Positions 23,096-32,076 of a DNA stretch of 64,000 bases are shown piece by piece. The first letter of the stretch is position 1. Each line of letters begins with the position of its first letter. Source of the DNA: Candidatus Gastranaerophilales bacterium (GTDB taxonomy: Bacteria; Cyanobacteriota; Vampirovibrionia; Gastranaerophilales; Gastranaerophilaceae); contig CAJUNK010000012.1 of assembly GCA_910587815.1 (NCBI GenBank), forward strand, positions 16,596-80,595, written 5' to 3'. A program made the translations under genes and the position numbers. The notes under the pieces were generated by a model. The model was given only the letters and a program-made list of their open reading frames with translations, searched no databases and was not told the origin of the DNA.

Positions 23096-23464
23096 ATGCT
23101 CTTTTGCTGTGCTAAAAATTTTACCGCATCTTACAAATTTCATGTTTACCCAAATGAAAATCTGTCCAAAAAGATTGAATTTTCATATTGTCCACACTGT
23201 GATAATGCAGTGTATAAAGAAATTATTACTTATCCAAACGGCACAATCAAAGAGACACAGCAGCAAAAAGGCATTAAGGCGGAGGAGTTGTTTGAAAAAG
23301 CAAAATTTAACCGCCTTAATTTTCTTGAAAGATTAAAACAAGGGTCTAAAGGCAATATGGGCTTTTACTGGTTTGATGGCTTAAAGGACCTTTGGGTAAG
23401 GGATTTTAACGGAATGAAAAGTTTTAAACTGGATAATAAATACAAAGTTATAAATGAGGTTTAA
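23096..23464 (+). CDS. Late-operon hypothetical protein with zinc-finger-like pair
   Basis: 122 residues. The start has GGAGG upstream. CPHCDN near residue 32 plus an earlier CC give a partial zinc site; the rest is Lys-rich with GFYWFDGLKDLWVRDF. It directly precedes the small terminase, where phages often have an HNH or Zn protein, but no HNH motif is seen here. Confidence 0.55.
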   Translation: MLFCCAKNFTASYKFHVYPNENLSKKIEFSYCPHCDNAVYKEIITYPNGTIKETQQQKGIKAEELFEKAKFNRLNFLERLKQGSKGNMGFYWFDGLKDLWVRDFNGMKSFKLDNKYKVINEV

Positions 23465-23467
23465 AAA

Positions 23468-23890
23468 ATGGCCAAAAACGGAAACGCAGGCGGTAGGCCA
23501 CCAATTTATAAAACGCCTACCTGTCTTCAAAAAAAGATTGATGAATATTTTGCAAATTGCCCTGATAAAAGAACAATTCTAACTAAAATGGGTGCGTTTG
23601 ATGTTCCTGCTCCTACTATTACCGGATTGGCTTTTTTCCTTGGCTTTGAAAGTCGTCAATCTTTTTATGATTATGAAAATAACGAGGAGTTTTCTTACGC
23701 TATAAAAAGGTCGCGTCTTAGGATTGAAAGAGAATATGAGAAACTTTTATGCACGTCAACTCCATCAGGTGCCATTTTTGCTTTAAAGAATTTTGGATGG
23801 AAGGATAAACAGGACCTTGACCTTAATGCTAAGGGTATAAATATTGTTGTTGGAACCGATGAAGATAAGGAATTAATCGAAGGTGTTTAG
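23468..23890 (+). CDS. terS: Terminase small subunit
   Basis: 140 residues: GRPPIYKTPTCLQKKIDEYF, PTITGLAFFLGFESRQSFYD, YAIKRSRLRIEREYEKLLCT and IFALKNFGWKDKQDL. This is the standard order for the gp3-like small terminase that recognises pac/cos DNA: helix-turn-helix region, oligomerisation helices and 'GAIFALKNFGWKD'. It is followed immediately by the large subunit. Confidence 0.85.
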   Translation: MAKNGNAGGRPPIYKTPTCLQKKIDEYFANCPDKRTILTKMGAFDVPAPTITGLAFFLGFESRQSFYDYENNEEFSYAIKRSRLRIEREYEKLLCTSTPSGAIFALKNFGWKDKQDLDLNAKGINIVVGTDEDKELIEGV

Positions 23891-25057
23891 ATGCTCAAAT
23901 TATCCCCCGTTTTCAAAAAGAACGTGGCGGCATATAAAGATGGAACACGTTACGTAATTAATCAGGGCGGCACATCAAGCACGAAAACTTTTTCAATTTT
24001 GCAATTGCTTGTGTTGCTATCACTTAAATACAAACTAAAAATTGATATCGTGGGCCTTTCAGTTCCGCATTTAAAAAGCGGCGTTTTAAACGATATGCCA
24101 CCGATTTGTGAACAATTCGGAATTGATTTTTACAATCATTTTAAGGCCACCGATAAGCTTTTTAAGGCAGGCGCAGGACAAATTAATTTTTTATCCTTTG
24201 ATAAATTAGGAAGTGCACACGGTGGGCGCCGTGATATTCTTTATTTGAATGAAGCAAATCATCTTCATTATAATATCGTTGAACAGCTTTTAATCCGTAC
24301 CAAAAAAACTGTTTTTATTGATTATAACCCTACAAATGAATTTTGGGCACACGAAAAGCTTTTAAATAAAGAAAAAGATAAATGCCGTCTTATTAAATCA
24401 ACCTATAAAGACAATCCTTTTCTTGAGCAACCAATAATTGATGCCATTGAAAGTAGAAAGGGCGATAACAACTTTTGGCGAGTTTATGGCCTTGGTGAGC
24501 TTGGGATTGCAGAAGGGCTTGTTTTTGAAAATTTCAAAGTTCAAGAATTCAACAAAGACGGCCTATCAAAATATCGTTACGGTGTTGACTGGGGATTTTC
24601 AACGGACCCGTTTGGGTTTGTTCAATGTGCAATTCAAAACAATAAACTTTATATTTGTCGTGAAATCTGTCAAACAAAGCTTTTAAATAAAGACAGTGCA
24701 CCGATGGTGAAACAAATTGCAGGTACATCAGCCGTCACCTGCGATAGTGCGGAGCCTAAAAGTGTTGCGGAGTTTAAAACTCTCGGCGTAAATGCAAAAG
24801 GCGCCAAAAAAGGCCCGGGTAGCGTTTTAAGCGGCATTAAATTTATCCAAAGTTTTGATGAGGTTATTATTCATCCTGATTGCCGAAATGCGGCAGCTGA
24901 ATTTAGAAATTATCAATATAAACGTGATAAAAACGGCGATTTTGTGAATGATGAGCCGGTGGATGCTTTTAATCACATTATTGATGCAATCCGCTACGCA
25001 CTTGAAGATGAAATGAATTTTGCTACCACAAATTTAGTCGGAATGAGGCCATTTTAA
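23891..25057 (+). CDS. terL: Terminase large subunit (PBSX type)
   Basis: 388 residues. ATPase motor: Walker A-like NQGGTSSTKTF around 24-34, Walker B DILYLNEAN around 115-123. Nuclease: GVDWGFSTDPFGFV, TCDSAEPKSVAEF and PVDAFNHIIDAIRYA provide the RNase-H-like acidic triad. It packages DNA into the procapsid together with terS. Start immediately after the terS stop. Confidence 0.93.
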   Translation: MLKLSPVFKKNVAAYKDGTRYVINQGGTSSTKTFSILQLLVLLSLKYKLKIDIVGLSVPHLKSGVLNDMPPICEQFGIDFYNHFKATDKLFKAGAGQINFLSFDKLGSAHGGRRDILYLNEANHLHYNIVEQLLIRTKKTVFIDYNPTNEFWAHEKLLNKEKDKCRLIKSTYKDNPFLEQPIIDAIESRKGDNNFWRVYGLGELGIAEGLVFENFKVQEFNKDGLSKYRYGVDWGFSTDPFGFVQCAIQNNKLYICREICQTKLLNKDSAPMVKQIAGTSAVTCDSAEPKSVAEFKTLGVNAKGAKKGPGSVLSGIKFIQSFDEVIIHPDCRNAAAEFRNYQYKRDKNGDFVNDEPVDAFNHIIDAIRYALEDEMNFATTNLVGMRPF

Positions 25058-25062
25058 TTAAT

Positions 25063-25590
25063 ATGATTGATTTATTAAGCGTAAAATTAAATAATGAATA
25101 TGATTATATTCAAGCCGCTTTGCCTAATAGTGACGGTTCCTGGCTATGCACAGAAACATCAGAAAATTACACGCAAGGATATTCTTACGAGGTTTTGAAT
25201 GGCGTTGCAACGCGGATTGAAATAAAAGAGGATTATTTAATTGAAAATGCCATTTTACCAACAACTGAAATGGTTTGCATTTACCTTAATAATTATTTAA
25301 TGGGGCTAAATAGGTGTTCTTGCGATTGTGAAGACGCTTTGCGGTTAAAAGCCATATCTTGCGAAAATAAAATCGAGGTTGATTTTGAGACAATCCCTGC
25401 AAGTTTAGCGGCAATTATTTCAAAAATGATTGCTTATGATGTCTTTTTTAGGGGTGTTCCATCTGAATTGCAAAGCGAACACGTTGGGAACTATAGCTAT
25501 ACAAAGGCAGACTATGAAATAGGGGCTTTATCTTACCCTGGTGAAATTGTTTCCGGGCTTTATTCGTATAAAAGAGTAGGTTTTATTTAA
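25063..25590 (+). CDS. Head-tail connector-like protein
   Basis: 175 residues. Helical core (MVCIYLNNYLMGLNRCSCDC; IPASLAAIISKMIAYDVFFR) and C-terminal YEIGALSYPGEIVSGLYSYK with RVGFI fit the adaptor (gp6/gp15-like) proteins that attach below the portal. The call rests on position after terL and length. ATGA-type junction with the next gene. Confidence 0.55.
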   Translation: MIDLLSVKLNNEYDYIQAALPNSDGSWLCTETSENYTQGYSYEVLNGVATRIEIKEDYLIENAILPTTEMVCIYLNNYLMGLNRCSCDCEDALRLKAISCENKIEVDFETIPASLAAIISKMIAYDVFFRGVPSELQSEHVGNYSYTKADYEIGALSYPGEIVSGLYSYKRVGFI

Positions 25591-25928
25591 TGCTTTCAAG
25601 ATATTACAAAAAATTAATCGTTTTAGAATGGCAAGAGTCCTATTTTGATAAACCCGGGGGCTTTTCATTCAAAAGGAATTTTAAAGGGCTTATTCAACCT
25701 TCCACAGGTTCAAAAACTTACAATAACGGCAAAGACACAACAAACGTGGATGCACTTTTGTTTTGTTCTATAAAAGAGAAGTTTGAAGAAACTGACCTCA
25801 TTGAATACGAGGGGATTAGGTATAAAATCGCAGGTGCGCCGGTTAAGCCTGACGGCATAACAGGGATTAAACCAAAGGCAGGACAACACGCAGAATACAA
25901 TCTTATTTACACACAGGAAGGGCTTTAA
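25590..25928 (+). CDS. Head-closure-like protein
   Basis: 112 residues, beta-rich: GFSFKRNFKGLIQPSTGSKT, CSIKEKFEETDLIEYEGIRY and KIAGAPVKPDGITGIKPKAG. The pattern of a small beta-barrel with 'Y-x-I-x-G-x-P' matches head-closure (stopper) proteins of siphophages. Overlaps the connector gene by one base. Confidence 0.6.
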   Translation: MLSRYYKKLIVLEWQESYFDKPGGFSFKRNFKGLIQPSTGSKTYNNGKDTTNVDALLFCSIKEKFEETDLIEYEGIRYKIAGAPVKPDGITGIKPKAGQHAEYNLIYTQEGL

Positions 25929-26132
25929 ATGCAGACAGCAGAACCCACAACAAAAAATGTGACCTACACCAAAGTTACGCTTTGGCATTTATTTAATAAA
26001 CCTGTTCTCTCTAGGTCTGAAACCTATAGTGAAGTTGAGAGCGAAGGCACGCCTTATCAGGTTGTAATTTCGCAGGATTATTATAACAAGGAGTTTAAAA
26101 CAGATGGCAAAGAAAACAACGGTAAAGTGTAG
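25929..26132 (+). CDS. Small structural-region hypothetical protein
   Basis: 67 residues (MQTAEPTTKNVTYTKVTLWH ... GTPYQVVISQDYYNKEF). It overlaps the start of the next gene by 29 bases. Small beta-rich head-tail joining proteins are common here; no firm assignment. Confidence 0.45.
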   Translation: MQTAEPTTKNVTYTKVTLWHLFNKPVLSRSETYSEVESEGTPYQVVISQDYYNKEFKTDGKENNGKV

Positions 26133-26529
26133 CATCCCTCCTTTTGCCTTGATGTTAGAGAAGGCAAGGAAAGCAACCATTGAAGAAGCGGGTGAAGGTG
26201 TTGAGGGCGAAGCAAAGAGGACGGCACCTCGCGATACTAGTTATTATGCGAACAACATATTTTTTGACCATGTGAACAAGGTTATTGCAAACGCTTCATA
26301 TTCTGCCGATTTAGAATACGGCACAAAACCGCACGTAATCAAGCCAAAAAACAAAAAATTTCTTAAATTTCAAATTGAAGACAAAGAAGTTTTTACAAAA
26401 GAAGTTCATCACCCCGGCACAAAACCGCTTGCGATAATGCGAAACGCGGCAGCAACAGTGCAAAAACAAGTAGATGATATGTTTTTCCGTAATTGGGCAA
26501 AAGTAGCAAAGAAGTATAAAGATGTTTGA
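26104..26529 (+). CDS. HK97 gp10-like head-tail joining protein
   Basis: 141 residues. VEGEAKRTAPRDTSYYANNI and SADLEYGTKPHVIKPKNKKF followed by HPGTKPLAIMRNAA are the conserved core of HK97 gp10-type proteins ('YGT..H.I.PK..k.L.f'; 'HPG..p.pfm..a'). The start is supported by AAGGAG 9 bases upstream, inside the previous gene. Confidence 0.85.
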   Translation: MAKKTTVKCSIPPFALMLEKARKATIEEAGEGVEGEAKRTAPRDTSYYANNIFFDHVNKVIANASYSADLEYGTKPHVIKPKNKKFLKFQIEDKEVFTKEVHHPGTKPLAIMRNAAATVQKQVDDMFFRNWAKVAKKYKDV

Positions 26530-26911
26530 ACAATTGTTATTTGAACACTTAAAAAACAATTTTACCGTTGAAAATTTTAATCTTTCTTTTGGTTACGGTG
26601 AAATTTCGCCAAAGACAAAACAACCTTATATTATCCAACATACTTTAAGTATGGACGGCACAAGACAGGTTCTTTGCAATCCTGATAATTATACGGATGG
26701 AAAAAGCTTTGCACAGTGGAATATTTATACAACGGCGCAAAGTGCATCAGATTATATTTATCAAAAGCTTTTTACCTTTATTAAAAATTTGCCACAGCTT
26801 GAGGATTACAAAATAGGTTTGATTACTTTTAATTCTGGCCGAAGCCTGCATGAACCTGATTTAGGGCTTTATATGAGCGCTTTGGCGTTTGACATTGAAT
26901 ATTACAAATAA
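26522..26911 (+). CDS. Tail terminator-like protein
   Basis: 129 residues. FGYGEISPKTKQPYIIQHTL, FAQWNIYTTAQSASDYIYQK and the C-terminal SALAFDIEYYK fit minor tail/terminator proteins (DUF3168-like) that cap the tube at the head end. Position between gp10-like and tube protein supports this. Confidence 0.65.
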   Translation: MFEQLLFEHLKNNFTVENFNLSFGYGEISPKTKQPYIIQHTLSMDGTRQVLCNPDNYTDGKSFAQWNIYTTAQSASDYIYQKLFTFIKNLPQLEDYKIGLITFNSGRSLHEPDLGLYMSALAFDIEYYK

Positions 26912-26927
26912 ATGAAAGGATTTTAAA

Positions 26928-27593
26928 ATGGCAGGAGAAAAGAAACGTTTAATAGGCCGTGACGGTGAAGTATACGCCGCAGCAAAAGGGGCTCTTATTG
27001 AAGGCGGTGCAGATGCGGCCTCATTAAATGCAGATACTTATTATATTGTAAAGTCCGTAGCCGCTACGGGTTCCACATTGCCCGCAGGTATAGAGCCCGG
27101 GTATGTAATCAAAGGAAATGCCGGAATTACACCCGCCGAAGGCGATAGTGTTATCCCACTTAATTTAACCAAAAAGTGTGATGTAACTAATTTTTCTATT
27201 GAATATTCAGCCGATGAAATCGATGTTACAACGCTTTGCGATAACGAAAGAAATTATAGAGCAGGCTTTACAGATGCCACAGGCTCAATTGACGGGGTTA
27301 CTACTTTGGGTGTTTCAGAATACCTTGCAAATAAATTCTTACCCATTGTAACCCAAACCGGTGAAACGGTCGAAGTATCAGAGATTAACGGCGAGCCTCT
27401 TATTGTAAGGCTTGTTTTGAATAAGAAAACCGCAGGCGGGGATATTCTTTCATATTTTGCCCCAATAGCCATTACTTCTTATAATCTTGGCGCTGCCGTG
27501 GATGATGCACAAACCTATACAGGTTCATTCAGAAACACACCTGATGATGATTTGAAACCTTGTTTATTAAAAGAAATAGTGGCAGGAGCTTAA
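26928..27593 (+). CDS. Major tail tube protein
   Basis: 221 residues. KKCDVTNFSIEYSADEIDVT, TLCDNERNYRAGFTDATGSI and YTGSFRNTPDD are typical of siphophage tube proteins (TTP family): a beta-sandwich that stacks as hexamer rings. The GAAAGGA ribosome-binding site is strong, as expected for an abundant protein. Next genes are the tail chaperones. Confidence 0.8.
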   Translation: MAGEKKRLIGRDGEVYAAAKGALIEGGADAASLNADTYYIVKSVAATGSTLPAGIEPGYVIKGNAGITPAEGDSVIPLNLTKKCDVTNFSIEYSADEIDVTTLCDNERNYRAGFTDATGSIDGVTTLGVSEYLANKFLPIVTQTGETVEVSEINGEPLIVRLVLNKKTAGGDILSYFAPIAITSYNLGAAVDDAQTYTGSFRNTPDDDLKPCLLKEIVAGA

Positions 27594-27597
27594 TTTT

Positions 27598-27945
27598 ATG
27601 GAAATAGAATTACAAAATTTTGACGAAATAACGATCATCCCAAAGCAATTTGTAAACGAGGAAAAACCGCCCAAATTTATCTTTAAATCGCCAAATGCAG
27701 CAGATATTATCGATTTTCAAATCTATAATGATGCTTCAAGGCTTGCCTCAAGGTGTTTTTTGAGGTTTGAAAACAAACCAGTACTGAAAAAAGACGGTAA
27801 AGCCCTTGAATATAATACTTATAGCGAATTTATAGGGCTTGGGTCTAGTGAGACAATTACTGCAATCCATGCCCAATGTTGTGGCGAACTGATACCTTTG
27901 ATTTACAAAACCAAAGAAAAGGCAGAAAAAACCGAAAAAAAGTAA
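27598..27945 (+). CDS. Tail assembly chaperone, short form (G-like)
   Basis: 115 residues ending ...KAEKTEKK just before TAA. It carries FDEITIIPKQFVNEEKPPKF and IIDFQIYNDASRLASRCFLR. Its place between tube protein and tape measure, and the frameshift signal at its end, make it equivalent to lambda gpG, which coats the tape measure during tail assembly. Confidence 0.75.
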   Translation: MEIELQNFDEITIIPKQFVNEEKPPKFIFKSPNAADIIDFQIYNDASRLASRCFLRFENKPVLKKDGKALEYNTYSEFIGLGSSETITAIHAQCCGELIPLIYKTKEKAEKTEKK

Positions 27946-28223
27946 AAATAGCTTGGGAGATATACAAAACGGGTGAATTAAAATTGACATCTTGGGAAGG
28001 TGAAAAGCTCACCTTCCTTGGGGATGTCAAAACCCCTGTTGCAATAGGCAAAAAGAAGAATTTATGGGCCAATCTTGATGAGGAATTCTGGCAAATATTG
28101 GACCTTTGGAGATGGCACAGAGCAGGGCTTATTGAAATCCTTAATTTGCCTTACGAAAAAGCGGTGGGGATAAGATATTTAGTCGAAACGGACCTTATAG
28201 AAAACAAGATGTGTTTTATTTAA
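27598..28223 (+). CDS. Tail assembly chaperone, -1 frameshift product (GT-like)
   Basis: A -1 shift on A-AAA-AAG at 27936-27942 bypasses the TAA at 27943-27945 and continues as VKIAWEIYKTGELKLTSWEG down to the stop at 28223, adding about 93 residues. The extension has WANLDEEFWQILDLWRWHRA, a helical T-domain-like segment. A separate ATG frame at 27876 exists but would waste the first part in overlap. The fusion is predicted, not proven. Confidence 0.75.
27936..28030 (+). promoter_or_regulatory. Programmed -1 frameshift signal
   Basis: The heptamer A-AAA-AAG (27936-27942) is in the correct zero-frame register and is followed directly by TAA. A large downstream hairpin has GGAAGGTGA/TCACCTTCC (9 bp, 5-base loop) inside TTGACATC/GATGTCAA (8 bp), spanning 27984-28030. 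The 41-nt distance from slippery site to stem is longer than usual. Confidence 0.7.
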
Positions 28224-28668
28224 AGCCCTTGTAATTCTTTTTTTCTTGCTTCGTATTCTTTTTTATATACTTCCTCCTCTTTTTATAAGCTTCCTCTTTT
28301 TCTTCTTTTAATTTTATTTCTTCATTGGTTAAAAGCTCATCAAACCCTTTACACAAAATTATAATAAAGTCTATTAAACACCAAACAAAAGAGATGATGA
28401 AAGTTGCTCCGCTGGTTAATAATCCTAAAAAGGCAATGATTAATTTAACAACTCCTGTGGTGTTACGGTTCAAATAAAAATCGTGTATTCCTAAAGCTCC
28501 TAAAAACAGACACAATAATATCGCCACAAATTGAGATTTGGGCTCACGTTCTTTTTTCATAATAATCGATTGTTGCACCGGTGACGGAATATTTCCCACT
28601 TGTTGGCCACATTCGGGGCAAAATTTAACATTTTCCGGCAACTCTTTCCCACAATTAATACAAAACAT
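28216..28668 (-). CDS. TM2-domain zinc-ribbon protein, antisense in the tail operon
   Basis: 150 residues from the ATG at 28668 (GGAGGG upstream); longer starts are unlikely. Zinc ribbon MFCINCGKELPENVKFCPEC, then the TM2 core LGALGIHDFYLNRNTTGVVK with flanking membrane helices, then a long highly charged tail (about residues 110-150) rich in Lys/Glu. It lies opposite to the late operon between tail chaperone and tape measure. A TATAAT box (28681-28686) directly upstream suggests its own promoter, so it is a classic 'moron'. Related to the two TM2 genes behind the repressor. Confidence 0.85.
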   Translation of the reverse strand: MFCINCGKELPENVKFCPECGQQVGNIPSPVQQSIIMKKEREPKSQFVAILLCLFLGALGIHDFYLNRNTTGVVKLIIAFLGLLTSGATFIISFVWCLIDFIIILCKGFDELLTNEEIKLKEEKEEAYKKRRKYIKKNTKQEKKNYKGFK

Positions 28669-28711
28669 TGTATACCCTCCATTATACACATTAAAACAGG
28701 AATAAAACAGC

Positions 28712-31174
28712 ATGGCAAGCGAAGATGGCAAAGTAATAATAAATATTACGGATAATGCGGCACAGGCAGCAAAAGATTTTCAAAACCTTGATGCGCAAAT
28801 TAATAAATTTAAACAATCCGCCCAAAGTCTTGAAAACAGCGGTAATTTTGATGGTTTAGAAAAAACTTATAAAAACCTTAGAACCCATCTGAAAGATATG
28901 GCAGCTGTAGGCTTAAACGGAGATGAAAGCTTTAAGAAATTAGCCAGTGAAGCAAAACTCTTGCAAGAACAGCTTGGCATTACCGATAATTCTTTAAACA
29001 AAATCATTGAAACAACAAAAAAAGTTGGCAGAGTTAATAATTTTGATAATTTAAATCAAAAGGTATCAGTTTTCGAGCAGCGTTTAAGGGATTTGGCACT
29101 AAGAGGCCAAACCGACAGCGCTGGGTTTAAAAATTTATCTGCTGCGGTTAAGGATTATAAGGCGCAGATTGCAAATGCTAATAATGCTATTGCTAAAGCC
29201 ACGGGCGGCAATAGCCTTTTAAGCAGCTCTCTTGCCTCTCTTTCAAAGCTTTTACCGACTGTGACAGCAGGCTTTGTGGCCTTAAAATTGAAAGATTATG
29301 CGCTGAATGCTTTGAATACAGCAGCAGCCTTTGAACAGCTTGGCGTTTCATTTCGTGTGATGACAGGTTCTGCCGAGGTTGGGCAGCAATTAACCGATGC
29401 CATTGTTGATTTAGCCGCTAAAACACCTTTAACCACAGAGGCTTTGGCTAAAAACGCTCAAACAATGCTTTCTTTTGGTGAAAGCGCAGAAAATATTATA
29501 CCTAATTTAAAAATGCTAGGTGATATTTCAGGTGGTGATGCCCAAAGGATGCAATCTTTAACACTTGCATTTTCACAGGTCGGAGCAGCGGGAAAACTTG
29601 CAGGCCAAGACCTTATGCAAATGGTGAATGCCGGATTTCAGCCATTAGAAGAAATGTCAAAAAGAACCGGCAAATCTATGGGTCAACTGCGCGATGAAAT
29701 GGCACAGGGTAAAATCGGTTTTAATGATGTTAAACAGGCTATGATAGATGCTACAAGTGAGGGAGGACGGTATCAAGGCTTATTAGAAGCACAATCAAAT
29801 ACCTTAAATGGTGTGTTATCAACAAATGCAGATGCCTGGCAAAGGGTTTCAAGAGAAATTGGTGATTTCTTTGTCCCTGCGGCTAAACTTGCAGTTGAGG
29901 CATCTAATGGTATAGCGGATGCTATTTTAAACACTATTAAGTGGATTGAAAGTGAACGCAGTACCCTTAAAAACCTCTCATTCGAGTGGGAAAAATTTTG
30001 GGCTTCGCAGCGCAAAACAAAACCCACTCTGACATTTTCATTTGAACCATACTTAGATGAAAAAAGAGCTAATGCCATAAAAAATACTGCAAGCAATTTA
30101 AACCTCACAACAGGTAACCCAAATACTGGTTTTGGGGCAACTAAATTTAGTGGTTCTAGTAGTGGCGGAGGCAGTGCAAGCAAGCATCAGCTTGATGCTT
30201 TGGAACAATTGCAAAAGGCGTACAATGATGCTATCAGAGGGCAGGAACTTTTAGCCTTAAAGGGCATCACAAGTGGTGAGGCTTGGGATAAACAGGCGTT
30301 AAAAGTTAATAATTACAAGGAACAATTAGATAAAATTAAGCAAGCCGTAGATAGTGTTACGCAAAATAATGGTGCTTTTGCCGATTTGCAAAAGAAAATT
30401 AGTGATACAAAAAATACTCTTTTAGATATGGCTGTAAGTGGCAATACCGGGGAAGAATTTATCAAATTAAAGGAAGTTCTTAGGGAGTACGAAACGCAAG
30501 TTAGAAATGCAAATAAAGATGTAGAAAATGCTGTAGGGCTTTCTTGGTCAAGTGTTTCAAGCACAATTTCGAGCCAACTTTCAAGCGCTTTAACAACTCC
30601 GCTTCAAGAAGGTGAAAATGCATTTGAAAGGTTTGGAAATGTTGCCCTTAATGTTATTCAGCAAATTGCGCAAACAGCATTATCAAACAGTATTGGTAAT
30701 CTTCTTAGTGGCTCTGGCAAGGATGGTAAAAGCGGTACGTCAAATTCACTTGGCATTTTTGGTACAATTGGAAAAGCGGCAGGCGGCATAGCCGGCTTAT
30801 TTAAAAATGCAGACGGCAACGCTTTTTTAAACGGTAGAATTGTTCCCTTTGCAAATGGCGGTGTAGTTTCAAGCCCTTCCACTTTTCCTATGGCAGGTAA
30901 CAGAACCGGCCTTATGGGCGAAGCAGGCCCGGAAGCCATTATGCCTTTAAAAAGGACATCAAATGGTGAACTTGGAGTACAGGCAATGACACAGCCTGCA
31001 ACAATCAATGTTTATAATCAATCAGGCGCAAATATTGAAACCGTCCAAAGGCCAAACGGTGAAACCGATATATTTATAAAACGGGTTAATCAGGCGCTTA
31101 GAAGCGAAAGAACACAGGGTGGCTTTGCAAGCGCCTTACAGCGTAATCAAAGTAGAGGAGTGCAGGCAAGCTGA
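28712..31174 (+). CDS. Tape measure protein
   Basis: 820 residues. N-terminal coiled-coil (residues 1-160), then the tape-measure domain: AAFEQLGVSFRVMTGSAEVG, AAKTPLTTEALAKNAQTMLS, LAFSQVGAAGKLAGQDLMQM, GQLRDEMAQGKIGFNDVKQA. C-terminal Gly-rich module with GLMGEAGPEAIMPLKRTSNG as in lambda-type tape measures. It sets tail length (820 residues suggests a tail of roughly 120 nm at 0.15 nm per residue) and helps DNA entry. Central hydrophobic helices are limited (SLASLSKLLPTVTAGFVALK). Confidence 0.92.
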   Translation: MASEDGKVIINITDNAAQAAKDFQNLDAQINKFKQSAQSLENSGNFDGLEKTYKNLRTHLKDMAAVGLNGDESFKKLASEAKLLQEQLGITDNSLNKIIETTKKVGRVNNFDNLNQKVSVFEQRLRDLALRGQTDSAGFKNLSAAVKDYKAQIANANNAIAKATGGNSLLSSSLASLSKLLPTVTAGFVALKLKDYALNALNTAAAFEQLGVSFRVMTGSAEVGQQLTDAIVDLAAKTPLTTEALAKNAQTMLSFGESAENIIPNLKMLGDISGGDAQRMQSLTLAFSQVGAAGKLAGQDLMQMVNAGFQPLEEMSKRTGKSMGQLRDEMAQGKIGFNDVKQAMIDATSEGGRYQGLLEAQSNTLNGVLSTNADAWQRVSREIGDFFVPAAKLAVEASNGIADAILNTIKWIESERSTLKNLSFEWEKFWASQRKTKPTLTFSFEPYLDEKRANAIKNTASNLNLTTGNPNTGFGATKFSGSSSGGGSASKHQLDALEQLQKAYNDAIRGQELLALKGITSGEAWDKQALKVNNYKEQLDKIKQAVDSVTQNNGAFADLQKKISDTKNTLLDMAVSGNTGEEFIKLKEVLREYETQVRNANKDVENAVGLSWSSVSSTISSQLSSALTTPLQEGENAFERFGNVALNVIQQIAQTALSNSIGNLLSGSGKDGKSGTSNSLGIFGTIGKAAGGIAGLFKNADGNAFLNGRIVPFANGGVVSSPSTFPMAGNRTGLMGEAGPEAIMPLKRTSNGELGVQAMTQPATINVYNQSGANIETVQRPNGETDIFIKRVNQALRSERTQGGFASALQRNQSRGVQAS

Positions 31175-31608
31175 TGCTTGAATGGAAATGGGGCAAAATA
31201 AAGCTTGAAGGCTTTCAAAACGAATATCAGGAAGGTTATATTGAAGTTACCCCGGATGCGGGGCCGCCATATCGTCGTGAAAGGTTTTCAGATATTCAAG
31301 ATATTGTACAGGGAACTTTTACCTTAATTAAACCTGATTATGTAGATTTTATGAGTTGGTATAAATATGATACCAAACAAGGTACAATTCCTTTTAAAAT
31401 CTTTGATTGCCGAATTGAACAAGAACGTGTGGCAAGAATTGTAGAAAAACCTACATATAATTCCAATTCTAAATATTTTGATATGAATATTAAATTAATA
31501 TTTGACAGTGGCATATTTTACCTGGATAGGGTACTTGCGGCAAATGTAAGACTTCCCCTTGTTGCAAACGGCAAATATCTGGCTACACAGGTAAGGCGGT
31601 CACTATGA
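31174..31608 (+). CDS. Minor tail protein (distal tail region)
   Basis: 144 residues: MLEWKWGKIKLEGFQNEYQE, QDIVQGTFTLIKPDYVDFMS, WYKYDTKQGTIPFKIFD. Length, position and beta-rich content fit the lambda M-like distal tail proteins. Overlaps the tape measure stop (TGATG). Confidence 0.6.
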   Translation: MLEWKWGKIKLEGFQNEYQEGYIEVTPDAGPPYRRERFSDIQDIVQGTFTLIKPDYVDFMSWYKYDTKQGTIPFKIFDCRIEQERVARIVEKPTYNSNSKYFDMNIKLIFDSGIFYLDRVLAANVRLPLVANGKYLATQVRRSL

Positions 31609-32075
31609 CACGATTTGAACTTGATAAAAATTCTTTTTCAAGATATTTGGGCCGTACAGTCAAAATGCTTATAGAATTGAACCATAGTGCGTTTGAAGAA
31701 CCTTTTTATTTCATCAATGATACAAAGGCCTTAACGATTGATGGAAATACCTATCAACCATATCCCTTTGATATTATTTTGCCTGCGCAATCAGAAACAC
31801 AGGGGACACAGATTGTTTTATCAAATGTTCAAAATCTGGCTGCAAATGAAATAAGAAAAACAATAAATTCAAATGAAAATATAAATCTTGATTTATATAT
31901 TGTAAATATTGAAACAGATGTCGCAGAAAAATATCCTGCAGGGCTTTTTGAAGTGTTTGATGCAAATATCACACCTGAAAGTATCACAGCCACAATAAAC
32001 ATCAGACATAATCTTGATATCAATTTAAGCACCATTTGCTATTATAGGCAGACTTTTCCAAACCTTTATCTTTAA
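31605..32075 (+). CDS. DUF1833-type minor tail protein (L-like)
   Basis: 156 residues. LIELNHSAFEEPFYFINDTK, LTIDGNTYQPYPFDIILPAQ and ETQGTQIVLSNVQN are the DUF1833 pattern ('l.itH.....p.r..nd...i...g..Y.p.pf.i.lP'). Such proteins bridge tape measure and tail tip. Overlaps the previous gene by 4 bases. Confidence 0.75.
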   Translation: MTRFELDKNSFSRYLGRTVKMLIELNHSAFEEPFYFINDTKALTIDGNTYQPYPFDIILPAQSETQGTQIVLSNVQNLAANEIRKTINSNENINLDLYIVNIETDVAEKYPAGLFEVFDANITPESITATINIRHNLDINLSTICYYRQTFPNLYL

Positions 32076-32076
32076 T

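Noticed and set aside
22883..23143. 86-residue leftward frame upstream of the late operon
   Set aside because: It overlaps the start of the well-supported 23096 gene and a likely terminator, with no Shine-Dalgarno. It cannot be fully excluded.
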